A stretch of 64,000 bases of DNA from Parus major (Eukaryota; Chordata; Aves; Passeriformes; Paridae). Shown here piece by piece: positions 1 through 12,900 of this stretch (its first letter is position 1; each line of letters begins with the position of its first letter). Below the pieces are notes generated by a model. The model was not told where the DNA came from, ran no database searches, and worked only from the letters and a program-made list of their open reading frames with translations. The translations under genes were made by a program, and so were the position numbers. The DNA is taken from contig NC_031776.1 in assembly GCF_001522545.3 (NCBI RefSeq), forward strand, positions 35,497,248-35,561,247, given 5' to 3'.

Positions 1-1029
1 GCGTCATTAACAGGCACCAGGGGTCTGCCAGCGCTTTGCCATGTTTGCGTGGCTAATTGAAAAAAAGGAGGTGTGTTTGAAGCAGTCTGGCTAAACAAAA
101 TTAGTGTGGGAAAAGGTTGTCTGGTTGTTAAGGACGTGTTGGGATGCCAGGGGAGCATATGGTCCGTGGTGAAAGGTCCGGGGCGCGCACGGCTCAGCCG
201 GATTCCCAGCGCTCTCACTTCCTTCCCCTGTGCTCCCATCCTGATCCCACCCTCCCGCATCTGTGCCTGAAAAAGTGACTGATGGCAGCCCTGCGTCACT
301 CTTAATATAATGTGAAATTTATTCCTGTTGGGAGAGGGCTCGGGATTACAGGAACTGAGCACAGGCAGAGGCTGCGGGCGAGTCTTCCTGACAAGGGTTT
401 GTGGTGGTGTAATTTCCAAGTCGCTCAGTGAAATTTCAGCCATGTAAATTATGTCTGACTCACGCTTGCAAAGGATTCAAAGTCAGCTTTTAAAAAGACA
501 CTTTTTGAAGTTTTCAGTGTTGCAAACGCACGGCTGAGGCAAAGAGCAGAACATGTGAGCAATAAACAGAAGATCAGCAGGCTCAGAGCTTTCTTGGCAG
601 TTGTATAACTCCAATATAAATTTGCATTCCTTTATTTTGTTTTGCTTTGAAGTGGCCTTTGCATGATATCTTTACTTTTCCCATTTATAATGAGGAAAAA
701 ATTGACTGCTATCAGAGCTGAGACGTGCCAAAAAGGGTAGGAGCTTATCACTTGTGAACTTGCAGAATGATTTTCTGTCATACTCCGTGTGTATCGCAGG
801 AGTTCATCACTGCAAGTATTGAAAATGTCACAGGAGAAATTTCATGTTTGATTTTGTAATTAGAGAAGTTCCAACATGATTTGTTTGGGGTTTGTTGGGG
901 CGGATTTCTTTTTTTTTTTTAGATGAAAGGAAGACAAGGCTCAGCACTATGTGCAGTGCCTTGTTTGACATGAACAGTTCAGATTTGTCTTCCAGCTCTG
1001 CGTAACTTTGTAAGAAACAAATTGTCTAA
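1..1029. other. Non-coding DNA, no recognised gene
   Basis: There is a somewhat GC-richer first 300 bases with some CpGs, then AT-rich sequence with a T-run at about 908-920. The only open frame (about 65 codons from 73) shows no recognisable protein. Probably intergenic or a 5' intron of MBD5. Confidence 0.6.
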
Positions 1030-1480
1030 GTCATGGAATTATTGTAGAATCGTGGAATGGTTTGGGTTGAAGGGGATCTTAAAGATCATCTTGTTCCAGT
1101 CCCCTCTAAGGACACCTTCCACTATCCCAGGTTGCTCCAAGCCCTGTCCAGCCTGACCTTGGACACTTCCAGGGATCCAGAGGTGGCCATGGAGTTACTT
1201 GTACCAGGGCTTCACCTTCTTTCCCAGCCAGGAATTCCCAATCTCCCATCCATCCCTGCCCTCTGGCACTGGGAGCCATTCCCTGGGTCCTGTCCCTCCA
1301 TCCCTTGTCCCCAGTCCCTCTCCAGCTCTCCTGGAGCCCCTTCAGGCCCTGCAAGGGGCTCTGAGCTCTCCCTGGATCCTTCTCCAGATGAGCAGCCCCA
1401 GCTCTCCCAGCCCGGCTCCAGAGGAGCTCCAGCCTTGAGAGCATCCCCACCAGCCCAGTCTGGAGCAGATCCCTGTGTCC
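1030..1480 (-). mobile_element. CR1 LINE 3' fragment
   Basis: It begins with the reverse-complemented CR1 terminus (tcatggaatt...tggtttgggttg) and continues through accttccactatcccagg and ccagcctgaccttggacac into internal CR1 sequence (ctccagctctcctggagccc; gctctccctggatccttctcc). At about 450 bp it is one of the longest copies here. The open frames over it, up to 239 codons, are CR1 read in arbitrary frames. Confidence 0.88.
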
Positions 1481-1790
1481 TTTATCCCGGGAAGAACTTT
1501 GAGCAGGAGTATCCCTATGCCCAGCATCCCCCTGCATGCTCCATGTGCCTCTGGCCGTGCCAGGTGGCCCTGACCATGGGGACAGAGCCGTGTGCCGGGC
1601 TCTCGCTGCCTTCTGGCCCCCGCCTGGGAGCCCCGGGAGCCTTTTGGTGCCGCAGCAACAGATGTGAGCAGAAAGGGCCGCCCGCCTTCCTCGGGGCCAT
1701 ATGGTTTATGGGGATGCTGCGGGGCTGGCAGCTGATGGCAGCTCAGGGATTAAATGCAGAACGGAGCTTTCGCTGAATCCTCAGTGAAGC
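1480..1790. other. GC-rich unique patch next to CR1
   Basis: It has clearly more G, C and CpG than the neighbourhood (for example around 1600-1700, with ccccgggagcc and gggccgcccgcc). It does not look like CR1. No frame shows a known protein. It might be an older repeat or a small regulatory patch; I cannot decide. Confidence 0.35.
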
Positions 1791-1894
1791 AACATTAAGA
1801 AAAACATGGTTGAGCCTTAAAAGTGACTGACCTGCCCAGATAGCTCTGTTAGAGCATACAGAGAGAAATGTTCATTTAAACTATTTGTAATGCT

Positions 1895-2048
1895 GTCTTG
1901 AAGAATTTCTGTGCTGTATTTAAGAATTTTAATGTTATATTTAAGAATTTTGTTGTTATATTTAAGAATTTTAATGCCATTTCTAAAGATTTTAATGCAA
2001 TTTTAAAGGATTTTAATGCCATATTCAAGATTTTTAATTTCTTTAATG
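1895..2048. repeat. Degenerate 21-bp minisatellite
   Basis: About seven imperfect copies of a 21-bp unit (consensus atatttaagaattttaatgcc) lie in tandem, decaying towards both ends. Since 21 is a multiple of three, the tract stays open and yields a false heptad-repeat peptide (FKNFNVI, FKNFVVI, FKNFNAI). No coding function is implied. Confidence 0.85.
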
Positions 2049-3629
2049 CAACTTTGGCTAAGACGGCTCCTTGTCTTTGTGTATTGTATTTTTAGGGAAT
2101 AGCTGTGGATTTAAAAAAAAGGAAAGAGTAAGAATATCCTGAGCTTCTATATGTTTATATTCAGCAAGTTGAATTGATAAAAAAAAAAGCCCCTTTTATT
2201 TAAGAAACCAAACTACAACAGGTAAAAATATATAGTAGAAAATGTTACACAATTAAATGTGTAACCCAAACACATTTTGTAATTCTGTTTATCACTGAAG
2301 ATAAAACATCATTGAAAATGTCTTTTTTTCCCTTCCATTTTGAGGCAACTTATCTTTCTATGCAGCTTTAATTGGGCAGCTCTAAAAGGGATGTGGGAAT
2401 TTAGTATGGGAAATTGAAATGGGATCATGTTTAGATTGAGTAGAAATGGAACAGCCCTCAGAATTTAGAAAGCTTTTTTTTCCCTCTAATTAAGGGATAG
2501 GTGTATAAGTCTACATTGTCTTAGAAAACCCCATCAGTTCTTCGTGGAGGCAGCAATTGTGAGACCAATACCAATTCAAGGCGTCTGCTGCAGGTGTCTG
2601 AGATGGACCTCAAGTCTGAAACCAGAAAAGTTTGTTCTATTATTTAAATTCTCAACCAGTAGGATGGAGTAAAACAAAAAATTGAAGGCACAGAGGAAGA
2701 AAGCACAACCCACTTGCATTCAGATTGTTTTTATTGCCATTTTTGCCCGTGGTGAATGTAGAGACCCCACCCATTTCTGTGATGCGGTCGATAGTCGTTG
2801 AACACAAGTTGGGTGTTGGGTTTTTATCTCCTCATTGTCCAACAGAGAGTCCAGCATCGTTGCTGGGAAGGTGCCGTGACCACCCCAAAGTCAGGTCTAG
2901 AGACAGCAACAAAAATAATGTGTAAAAAGTCATATGCAGTCACTGGCCCTTCGTCTTCCAGCTTCTCTCCAGCAAGTTTGGGCAAATTAAGATGGGGCAT
3001 TTTTCATAATTCTCAGTGATTTAATGCAGCCTGTTGGGATACACCTTCACAGAATGAGGATCCATCCCAGCTCAGGGCAGACAGCCCAGTCAGCACTCAG
3101 CAGGCCAAGGGAGATTTAGCCTACAGATATCACCTCAGTTGTGCTGCTCAACTGTCTGTTAAAAGTAATTAAAACACTCAGTGATAGAAGAAAAATCTGT
3201 GATTAAAATCCTAGGGCTTCACCAGCCATCTCCAAGGCAGAAGCACTCGTGTCCTTCCATTGCCTCCTATAAAAGCACGTTAATTTGGCAGAAGGGAGTT
3301 CTGGACAGTGGTTGAGTTGTGACCCATAGTATTGTGGTGGGATAATTTTAGCTTCATCCTTTCCTAGATAAAAAATAAACTTTGAGATTTTGATGAAGAG
3401 TGCTCTGGTTCATAGAGTTGAGTGATTTAAATTATGGTTTAATATCGAAATAAACAGTACATGATGCATCTGATGCATCTGCATAAACATTTCCATTTTT
3501 ATAGATATGAATCATTGTTTGGTGTCTAAAATCAATGTGCCCTAATTCCTCACACTCCTGACATTTGGAAAGTGGCAATGCTGGAGAATGTTGGAGCATT
3601 CTCATAAAAGGTGGATGTTGGTCTTTGCT
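2049..3629. other. AT-rich non-coding DNA
   Basis: I see no repeat family, exon or RNA gene here. Short A and T runs and a few chance open frames below 75 codons. Confidence 0.6.
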
Positions 3630-3869
3630 TCCAAGGAACAACAGGGAATGCCCTCAAGTTTTTCCAGGGGATGCTGAGGTTGGATAATTAGGAAAATTCC
3701 TTCATGGAAAGGTTTGTCCAGAACTGGCACAGGCTGTCCAGGAATCCCCATCCCTGGATTTTAAATCATGTGGATGTGGCACTCATGGACATGGGACAGT
3801 GGTGGCAGTGGTTGGACTCGATGATCTTAAAGCACTTCTCCAACCTGAATGATTCTGGGATTTTATGAA
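3630..3869 (+). mobile_element. CR1 LINE 3' fragment, + strand
   Basis: This is the clearest sense-oriented CR1 tail of the ancestral kind: gaggttggataattaggaaa, ggcacaggctgtccaggaa, ccccatccctgga, then gttggactcgatgatctt, ctccaacctgaatgattctg. The 3' end falls at about 3865. Confidence 0.88.
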
Positions 3870-6800
3870 AAGGTATTGGGTATCTAAATATGTTCTCATG
3901 GCTTTGTCCAAACTTTATAAAAGAATATAAACTCACAAAGCAAATGAACAAACCCAGCCCTTTCACTGCCAACTTTTGTACTCCAAACATTTGTATTTGA
4001 AAGTTAAAGTGAATATTGTGTTTATGGAATTGAAGGTGTGGCGGTGCAGGATGGAGAATGTCCAGGGCAGCATCCTGAACACTGACATTCTTTCTTTGGA
4101 AAGAATTCCTGCAGAATGGAAATAAGATTTTGCCAATCACAAATGGATTGCCAAATTTCAGATATTTACTTAGAAGAAATCTAAGCTAATTCATTAAATT
4201 TTTCATTGACTAAAGTCAAGAATTCTTGTACAACTAAGCATTTTTAGACTAATTTTTGAATTCTGTAATTTAATAACTTTTAGGCACAAGGTAATTTCCT
4301 ATGATCTATTATTTTTGCTGTTGGGTTACAATGTGCTGATATAAATGAATATGTTCTGATGTTTGCAGGTGTGAGAGGTTGCATTTAAATGAAGTACAAT
4401 TTAAATCAAGTCCATCTGCACTGGCTATAGATTTGCCTTCTGTCTCCCTTTATTTTTTCCCTCCACAAGTGATGTCATGTGAGACTCCTGATACATCTTT
4501 CACAATTCCTTATAAACCCTCCAGCAAATAAGGAATATTTGCTGAATATTACTGTTATTACTCTTGATTATTTTTTTTTATGAAAACCTTCATAATTTTC
4601 TGAACAACTGCAGACTCTAGAGCTGGCTAGTTCAGGAATTCTCAGTTTTGTGCAGGAAAAGGCTGAACTGTGATGCTGAGAGCTGGGAACAGTCGATGAA
4701 TGAGATTCTCCAGTGTCCTTGCTGGAGGTGCCATTCCCAGATCGGTTTTCCCTTCATGCCAAGTTGGATGAGCTGTTGTGGAGCTAAAATTTATTTAACA
4801 TTATTGTACTTATATTAATATATAATAATTATATTTTATATTGATATATTTAATATATATATAATTTATTTAACTCCTCTGAAAGTTCTGCTCTGCTCCC
4901 CCTGATGTCTCCATGTGATCCCAACCTCGGAATCCGTAGCTCCGGGTGGGATCGCGGCTGCCCGGATGCGTTTGTGTCATGGGAGGGTCCCCAATGGAAG
5001 GATCTCCACGATGTCAAATTCATCCTGTCCCACGTGCTGTTCCTGGGGCTCTGCTGTGTCATTTTGGGTGTCTCCTGCTGTAACTTCCATGGAGTGGGAC
5101 TCCAAGGATGTAACTCTTTGGGAATGGCGGTACAAAGGCAGTGGAAGTTGGACTTTGTCGTCTCTTGAAGTTCTGCTTAAAGAAACTCCCACTCCTTTGC
5201 GTGTGATTTGTGGTTTTTCCCATGAGGGTTTGTCCCTGGAGCTCGTGATTTGGAATTTCCTTAGTTCTTCTGAAAAACAATTCTGAATTTTCAGCAGCTT
5301 TTCAGCAGCTGATGAACAACTACTCCATGCTCTGGATTTAGGGAATGTTTGTCTTTTTCCTGGTGTTTCCTTTCCTGCCATGCATGTTCTTGCAGCATTT
5401 TCTGGAACTGCTTTGCTCACTTTGCTACAGTTTCTTCTTATTAAAAGTCCATTTTTAAGATACCCCCTGTCTTTATGGAATCTACCTTTAGTCTCTGAAC
5501 CATTTCTAAATATTCTAAATAGTTACTTTGTCCAGACTTGTAACTCCTCTGTGTTTCTGCTCTCAACTCCATCTCACTGCTAGATCATCTCCTTTGTTGC
5601 CTCTTTGTAACTTTTTTCTTAATTTATTCAACGTTCTGTGATCACTTTGTGCCCAAAGCCTTGACACTGAACACACTTCACAATCTTTTCTACACTTCAG
5701 TTATTTTTTACTTATTTTTTTATATACCAGATAATACCAATAAATATATATTCTTTATTTCCACTAATTTGTGTTCTTACTTGCAAATTCAAGCACAAAT
5801 CCACATATTCACAACTGTAAGATATATCATCACTCAAAATAGTAAATAATGCAATTATCAGTCCCTGTAATTGCCTTAAAAGTTGTAGCAAATAATTTCT
5901 TTGTCATCTTTAGACTTTATGGACTCAAATTTATGTGTATACCAGACTTTGCTTTAGTGTTTGCTGCTTATGTTGATTTTAAATGCTCATGAAAAGGGAT
6001 TTTCTTTTCCCAAATGCAGCAGCAGTTTGTGACTTCCTTAGCAAAGAAAACCCCAAAAAGAGAGATGTTGGAAATATTAAGTTTAAAATAGTCCCTGTGG
6101 GATCTAAACTTTGTGTTGACTTTTCTCTGTTGTGTTTTTGGGGCGGGGTTTGTCTTCCTTAAAGGCTGTTGGAGTTTAACTGAGGACATAGTCCAGAATT
6201 TAAAATTTAGTACTTCAAATACACAGAGGTTAAAGATTGTGATTCCATCTCAAATCATGCTTTGAGTGAAGCTTTGCACAAAAATGGTTTTGCCACATAA
6301 ATATTTTACTTGAGCTGAATATTTTTTTACACCTTACACTTAAAAATGTGTAGAATTTAGATTGAAAATGGTGTCCTGTTTGTTCCTCAGTTTTAGTGAG
6401 AGCCCTGTGCTTCGACTCAAGCTTGCCCACAATTCCATGGAAGGAAATAAAAGCTGTCTGTGCAGGAGTAGGGATGGAGCACATTGCAGCTTTTCCACCT
6501 GTGGCACAGCTGGATCAGTGAGAGAAGATGAAAGCCAGAAGATCAAATCAGTTTGGACAGGAGAACTGGAAGTGCAGGAGGTCAGGAGGTTCCTCATGTG
6601 GGGAATTATCACCAGGCTAAAATGAGGGAGTTGTCTCTTCAGTTTATAAGACCCTTATTGACATAAAATAAGAAAATAAGGGATGATGAGGAGAGCTCAC
6701 ATCAATGGAGGGAATACAGAGGGGAAGATTAATATGATTTAATTTAATTTAAATAAATGTGATTTGGGGGATGAAGAAATTTCAGGAGCCCAAACTCCGG

Positions 6801-6935
6801 TCAGAGGGAAGAGATAGATTTGGGGCTGCAGAGATAAGCTTGAAGAGGGAGGTGAGGGGGAGAAAAGGCATAAAAATAAATTAAGAAGGCTTTGAATTGT
6901 AAGATAAAAATGTGTCTCATGTTTTTGGGCTTTGT
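3870..6935. other. Non-coding DNA
   Basis: Mostly AT-rich unique sequence, including a low-complexity TA tract at 4793-4875. Overlapping chance frames up to 147 codons lie at 4.85-5.42 kb on both strands; none has a recognisable domain. Confidence 0.55.
4793..4875. repeat. AT-rich low-complexity tract
   Basis: Almost pure A/T with runs of TATA and ATATAT (atatttaatatatatataat). It marks no gene feature. Confidence 0.8.
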
Positions 6936-6937
6936 GT

Positions 6938-7045
6938 CTGGCACCTTCCACTATCCCAGGTTGCTCCAAGCCCTGTCCAGCCTGGCCTTGGACTCTTCCA
7001 GGGATTGGGAATCCACAATCACTCCGGGCAAGTCACTGTCCTTGA
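6938..7045 (-). mobile_element. CR1 fragment
   Basis: Short antisense CR1 piece: ccttccactatcccaggttg, ccagcctggccttggactc, ttccagggattggg. The CR1 terminus itself is missing, so this is a doubly truncated relic. Confidence 0.75.
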
Positions 7046-9727
7046 GACCCTGAGAAAATACCTGATGGAAAAAATTGGGAAGGAAGTTTTGGGAGGGATT
7101 CAGGGAGCCTGGAGTGGGTTCAGTGCGTGCTGGAGATGTGGAAGGAGGCAGGTGAGAGCACCCAGGGAGGCAGAGGAGAGATTTCCATCTTGGAGCTATT
7201 TTAGACTCTGTTGTTTTCCATGGGGAATTCCCATTCAGCAAAGAACAGTGCTATTCTTTAGGAGTAATTCAGTGAATTTTTTGTGATAGAATCTTATATT
7301 AGAAACTTGTTAAACTGTAGAAAATACTCCAAGAATTATCCATCTCATCAAAGCTTTTCAAAATAAATGAGTGTTGCAGAAAAGGGCAGTTATCCAGGTA
7401 GCACAAAGTTAACCCAGGAGGAAACTTTACCTTCTAACCACATTAAACCCAAAGATTATGATGATTAAATTATAGCATTGTTTATACTAAGTGATATAAT
7501 TCCTAAGAAATCCATGGAATCTGAGCCTTTTCCTAACAGAAAACAGTGACTCAACAACAAACTGACACTGTGACCTCAGCTGCCTAAAAGGACCCAACTT
7601 GCTTTGAAAAATATTTCCTTTTGTTTCAAAAGAAAGGAGGAAAATCTTGCTGAGGTATTAAGATTTGTTGGCAGTATCTCTTGCTCCTACAGTACGCAGA
7701 ATTCAGAACATCTCAGGCCTTGACAACCAAGAAATGAAAAGTTATGGGACAAGAAAATCCAGATTTAAATCTTCCCCTGCTGAGCTGGCAGTTGGACTGA
7801 AAATTGTTTGCATGCTAAGGTGGAGTTGCTGTGAGTAGTGTAAGGAGCAGTTGAAATGTCTAAATGGAGCTGTTGGTTGGATTTAAGGAGATTTATGAAA
7901 CTTTCCTTGTTCACCTTGTGGATAGTCTATTCTGCATGTTCATGTTTCATTTCCATGGTAAATGGGGCCCATTTTCTATCAGAAGGACGAATGTGAAATA
8001 GAGATGTGGCTTCAGTGACACTCAGAGTGCAGAGCTGTCATCCAGGGAGGGGGAATCACAAAAGTCCATTTCTTCCTGGAGGGTTTGGAAAAGGCAGGGA
8101 CAGACATGTCCTGGAGGTGCAAAGGGAGAGGCATGGGACACAGCTTGGGAAAAAGGAAATTCCAGTTAGGTACAAGGAAAATGAAAACTCTGGAGAAGTT
8201 GTAAAATCTGTGTCTTTGTAGGAGTGTGAGACTCAATTCATAATGAACATCTGGATCAAGATGGATCTCGCTGGAGCAAGAGATTGGGTTGGAGCCCTCC
8301 AGAGCTCCTTTCCAGCTGGGGCATTCTGTGATCCCAACCCAGGAAATGTAGATTTTCTATGGAATAAAGGAGTCCTGTCCTAGGTCGGCACAGTGGGGTC
8401 ACTCTGGCCTGTGACCACTCCAGGATTTACAGGGCCCCACTTCTGTCCTGCCTTTTGGCCTTGGTGTGTTAGCAAAAGTTAATTCAGATTATAATTAGGA
8501 CAGCAAGAAACCAGGTGTAATGCTCAGCTCATGCTTGTGTGAGTGCTGGAGAGGACAGGAGTGAATTTGAAAATGCAGAAATCTGGGATCAGTTTCTGAT
8601 CGATCATAAAGTTACATTTACTCTGTGCTGATTATTTTTTTCTTCATCTAACCACTGGATTTCTTGCCATCACACTGGTTTTGAATGGCAGGATTATCTA
8701 CAAACACATAAACATTTATCTAGGTTGATTTCCTATAAAACCATGTCATTCTATATTAACTTTACACAGCAAAAAACATTTTCTGTTTTCTATGAGGAGG
8801 ATTTTGGTATGAGATTTTTGTCCTGCTGATATCCAGTGTATATTTTCATATGTGATTATTTAGTGTTTATTCCTGCTTGCATTATTTGCTGTACACAGGT
8901 TACCAAAATCAGAGATTTCAGGAAATACCTGGGGTTTTTTTATACAATTTCAGTACCAGAAGCTCATAGATCATAGAGTGAGTGCTGGACACAAATATCC
9001 CATTTTAGGAGCTCGGTGCAATGCACTGGAAGGGATGTAACTGGTTTATGACTTATGGCCATGTCTGCATGGACACTCACTCCTAGGGATTCCAGCCACA
9101 TGATTTAAGATTCCTACTTCAGGGCTAAAATGCTGCTTTGCCTTATTTATCAAAGACACCTGAATGTGCCTTTGTCTGGTCTCTTAAGGAATAATGGCAT
9201 GGAAAGAGGAAGAGAGGGGAATTGCAGGACAAGGTTTAACAGCCTCCGTGGATCTGAAATTGTAAACAAGGGATGATAACAGGGAAATGCTCAGGCTGGA
9301 GTAGGGAATTTGAGCTGGAAATAAAGAGTGGAGAAAGTAAAGATTAAGACTAAATGTCATGGAAGAGCATTCAGCAACACCCGTGGCTTTTTTGATGGTT
9401 CTTCCAACGAAAGCAAGGGAAAAACTGTTTTGGGACAAAGGCCCTTCCTTTTTATTTATTTATTTTTCTTTTTTTTTTTTTTTGTTTGCTTTTTCATTTT
9501 TTCCTGTTTCTTTCCTTTGGCTTAACCACTCCATGTAAAAGAATCTCATCTGGGTATACAAAAGAATGCATTACATTTTTGAGGCATGGCAGTGGATCTC
9601 AGCATCCCTGGGATTGCTGTGGCGATGCCACGAAGCCTCACTGAGCCGGAGGTGCCGGATTTGCCATGGGGATCTGGGAGTGCAGCATCCCCTCCTTGTA
9701 CATCTGGAGCAGCTCTGTGCACAGGGT
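7046..9727. other. Non-coding DNA
   Basis: Unique AT-rich sequence with a T-rich run at about 9449-9485. A stretch at 8283-8345 (gattgggttggagccctcca ... attctgtgatccc) resembles an eroded sense CR1 tail but is too short to be sure. No exon recognised. Confidence 0.5.
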
Positions 9728-9734
9728 GAATTCC

Positions 9735-9912
9735 ATAGGGAAGGGATCTTAAGCACTTCCCTTTCCACCCCATTCCATGGACACCTTTCACTATCCTGGG
9801 TTTCTCCAAGCCCTGTCCAACCTTGGACACTCCTGGGGTTCTAGGGGCAGCCACAGCTGCTCTGAGCACCCTCTGAGCCAGGGCCTCCCCACCCTCCCAG
9901 GGAAGGATTTCT
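9735..9912 (-). mobile_element. CR1 LINE 3' fragment
   Basis: Antisense CR1: cattccatggacacctttca, ctatcctgggtttctccaag, ggggcagccacagctgctct, ccaccctcccagggaagga. The extreme 3' end is degenerate. It accounts for the open frames between 9546 and 10040. Confidence 0.8.
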
Positions 9913-12900
9913 TTTCCATTGTAAATTGTATTTAATTCTCCATGGTAAAGCATTCTATTTAAAATATTTTTAGAAATTCTTAAGAATTTATAGTGAAGAA
10001 TTCTTTTATTGTAATAAAGAATTTCCTTCACTGACTTCAATGGAACTTTGTAAGAGCTGAGAGATTAGGGTAGTTCAGGATTTAGTTTTAGATAAATTGC
10101 AAAACATAAGAGTAAAAACTGGGCTGAAGTAGAGTGAAGAGAGGAAGATGGGAAGAAATTAAACTTTTCTATGAGTGTTTTGCTTTTTTGGTTTGTTTTT
10201 AATGCCTGTAAATGCTGTTGCCTTATTTACTATGAGATGGACCTGGATGACAAGTCCAGCAGCAGTGTGGACTGTTTAATTTGAGATTAGAATCATTCTG
10301 TGGGAGCAAAAAGGGGGTGTATATTTATGGGTGGCAAAGAAAACACCCAAATTTAAACTTTTAAATGGGTCAAATGGATAACAGTTTTGAACAATATCGT
10401 TATTTAGACAGGGATACTCCTTACCTAATCTTTTAAAAGCTTTTGATGTCTTTCCTTAAAACCTTTTAGTATTATCTCCAGTGACATAAAATTCTTGCAG
10501 ATCAAAATTGCTTTGGTGGTTTAAACTGATGAGTTAAACTGGCAACACCATCCTGAAAAGGATAATTTGCCTTTTTCTCCAGCAGCCAAACTGTTGGACA
10601 GAGTTCTTCCCATTTCCTATTGCCCATTTATTCCCTCTCCACATGAAGGTTTTCTCCTCTTTTTGTGGTGGTGTTTCTGTGGGCTTAAGAGATGGAGCAG
10701 ATAAAACAGATTTCGGTGTGTTTTTATTGGGAGGGATGATTTAGTTGGGTTCTACAAAATCTCCTCCAATAGATTCAGTCTTTGGGGGGATTGTTTGTTT
10801 TACTTGGACCTTTGCATTTTCTTTTTCCCACATGTATATTTCCAGTCTTCTACCTATTCCAAATAACCATTAGAAACTAAAGGATCTTTTAAAACATGAA
10901 GAATTTTGAAGAAACTTTGAAATTTAAGCACAGTTTTATCCTTGGGCTCAAACTCCTCCTTGCTGTCCTGAGAGGTTTTATGGCAATGCAGACACTCCAG
11001 ATTTCCTTTTCTTGGAGAGCAGCCTGTCTTATCCATTAATTCCATAACCCAGTACTCATCCAAGCAGCTTTTCCACAGGGGTGCAAACTGCACCCCTGAT
11101 CCATGGGGATCCTGATAGAGTGAATCCAGCACAGCCCTGGTGGTTCCTCCTGGTGATAGAAACAGGGATGTGCCCATGATGGGAAATGGCTGGAAAAATT
11201 AACAAGGTTGTTTTCTCCACAAAAAAAATCCCAACTTCACTTCAGGCAGGCAGGAAGGGAATTCTGCTGTTATCTGCTGCTGGTTTAATTGTCCATGTGG
11301 CTGTTGTGGAGATGTCTCTGTGATAGTGGTGCCTCTCCCAGCCCCTGGAGGAGCCAGGCAGTTTCCCTGGAAGGTTTTCTTTTTAGTAAAGATAAGATGG
11401 AAAGAGTAATGATGGAGACAAAACTGATAAGGGCGGGAATATCAGAAGGAATGACAGAGTAAAGGCAGAGCTTTGACTGATATTGTGCCTTAAACAGGGA
11501 TTTGTTCCAGTGGGAATCCTTGTGGCTTCCTGAGCTTTGGAAAGCACAGGTTGCTGAGAAGAAAATTAGGAAGTCCACCCACAATCATGTTTTTCCTTAT
11601 TTTAATAAAAAATAAAGAAGGGCAAAAACCTATTATGACTTTTAAGCCCTGTGCTTTTCCAGCAGGCAGCACAGTGAGTTGTGAGGAAATAGGATTTTAT
11701 CTTCTATTTCACAAGGAAGGAGTACGGGCACGGCTTCAAATAAATTTGCTATTAAGAAAAAGTCCATGATTACATTTAAGGAGTGTTCTGAAGTTTCCAG
11801 GAGTGATTTGCAGGGGCTGATCTGTATGAGCTGCACAGGCAGCTGAAAAGGGAGATAAATTCCTTTCTGTTAGTAACACAATCATCTTTCAAGGTATTTT
11901 TTATTAAATTAGATTGGCGTAACTGAAGTGCTCCTGATGTCATTTGTGGATGCTCCTAAATCATCAGCTAAAAAGCAGCTGATCTAAGTTTGGCCAAAAG
12001 AAAGAATGAAGTTTTGGAAGATTATATTTCTTGCTCCTGATTCCAATCAATCAGAATTTGATATTTGTGTATGGGCTTGTTTTAAAAGCATTGTAATTAT
12101 GGCAGTGCTATAAATCTTACATTAATGGAGAAGGAAAAAATATTAAATGTCACCCATGCTTTAAACCTGAATATTCAGTGGATGTTCCTTATGGAATGAG
12201 GATAAAGGGAAAGCAGGTGGAGTAATAGGTCTGTGTGAATGTAGGCCTGGAAAAGTGGGATACAGGGATTAAAAACATTTTAATTTTACATAAGGTCTTT
12301 TCCTAGATTTCAGTTTGATGCTGAACATGCCCTGCTATATAAAGAAATATTCCTCTGTTAAATCTTGGGGGATTTGGAGGCACTTATGAATTAATTTGTT
12401 TCCAGGAGTTCCATCAAAAGAGAAATCCTTTGTAAAACTGCAGGTGTTAAAATACAGACCAAAAAACATTTCTTGGTCTGGGAAATTAGACACAGTTCTT
12501 AGCTGAATATTGAAATTAAAATGCAGAAAAGACCCCTGAAACCTGTTAATTATTACTCTCAGATTTCAGAGAAATAACTTTTCCAGACTTACTTTCAGGT
12601 TTCTTTCCTTAAAAATAAACAAGATATTTGCAATTTCATGGAAAGCCTTCCAATGACACCAAAAATTATTGTTTAAACATCGATGGCAGTTAAATAAATT
12701 AAAATATCCAGGAGAGGAGGGACCAGTGCAGACCCAGGACAGCCCCAGCCATGGCAGTGCCCAAAACCAGGCAGAAACTGCTTGAAATGTGGTATAAAAC
12801 TCTGCATTTTGTGCTGAATAGTTATAATTCAGTGAAAAGAACAGGAAAATCCTGTTGAATAGAAATTGTCATAAGATCAGCCAATTAATGCAATTTTTCT

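Noticed and set aside
1057..1776. 239-codon open frame
   Set aside because: It lies mostly on an antisense CR1 fragment, with frames open on both strands and no known domain; repeat composition explains it.
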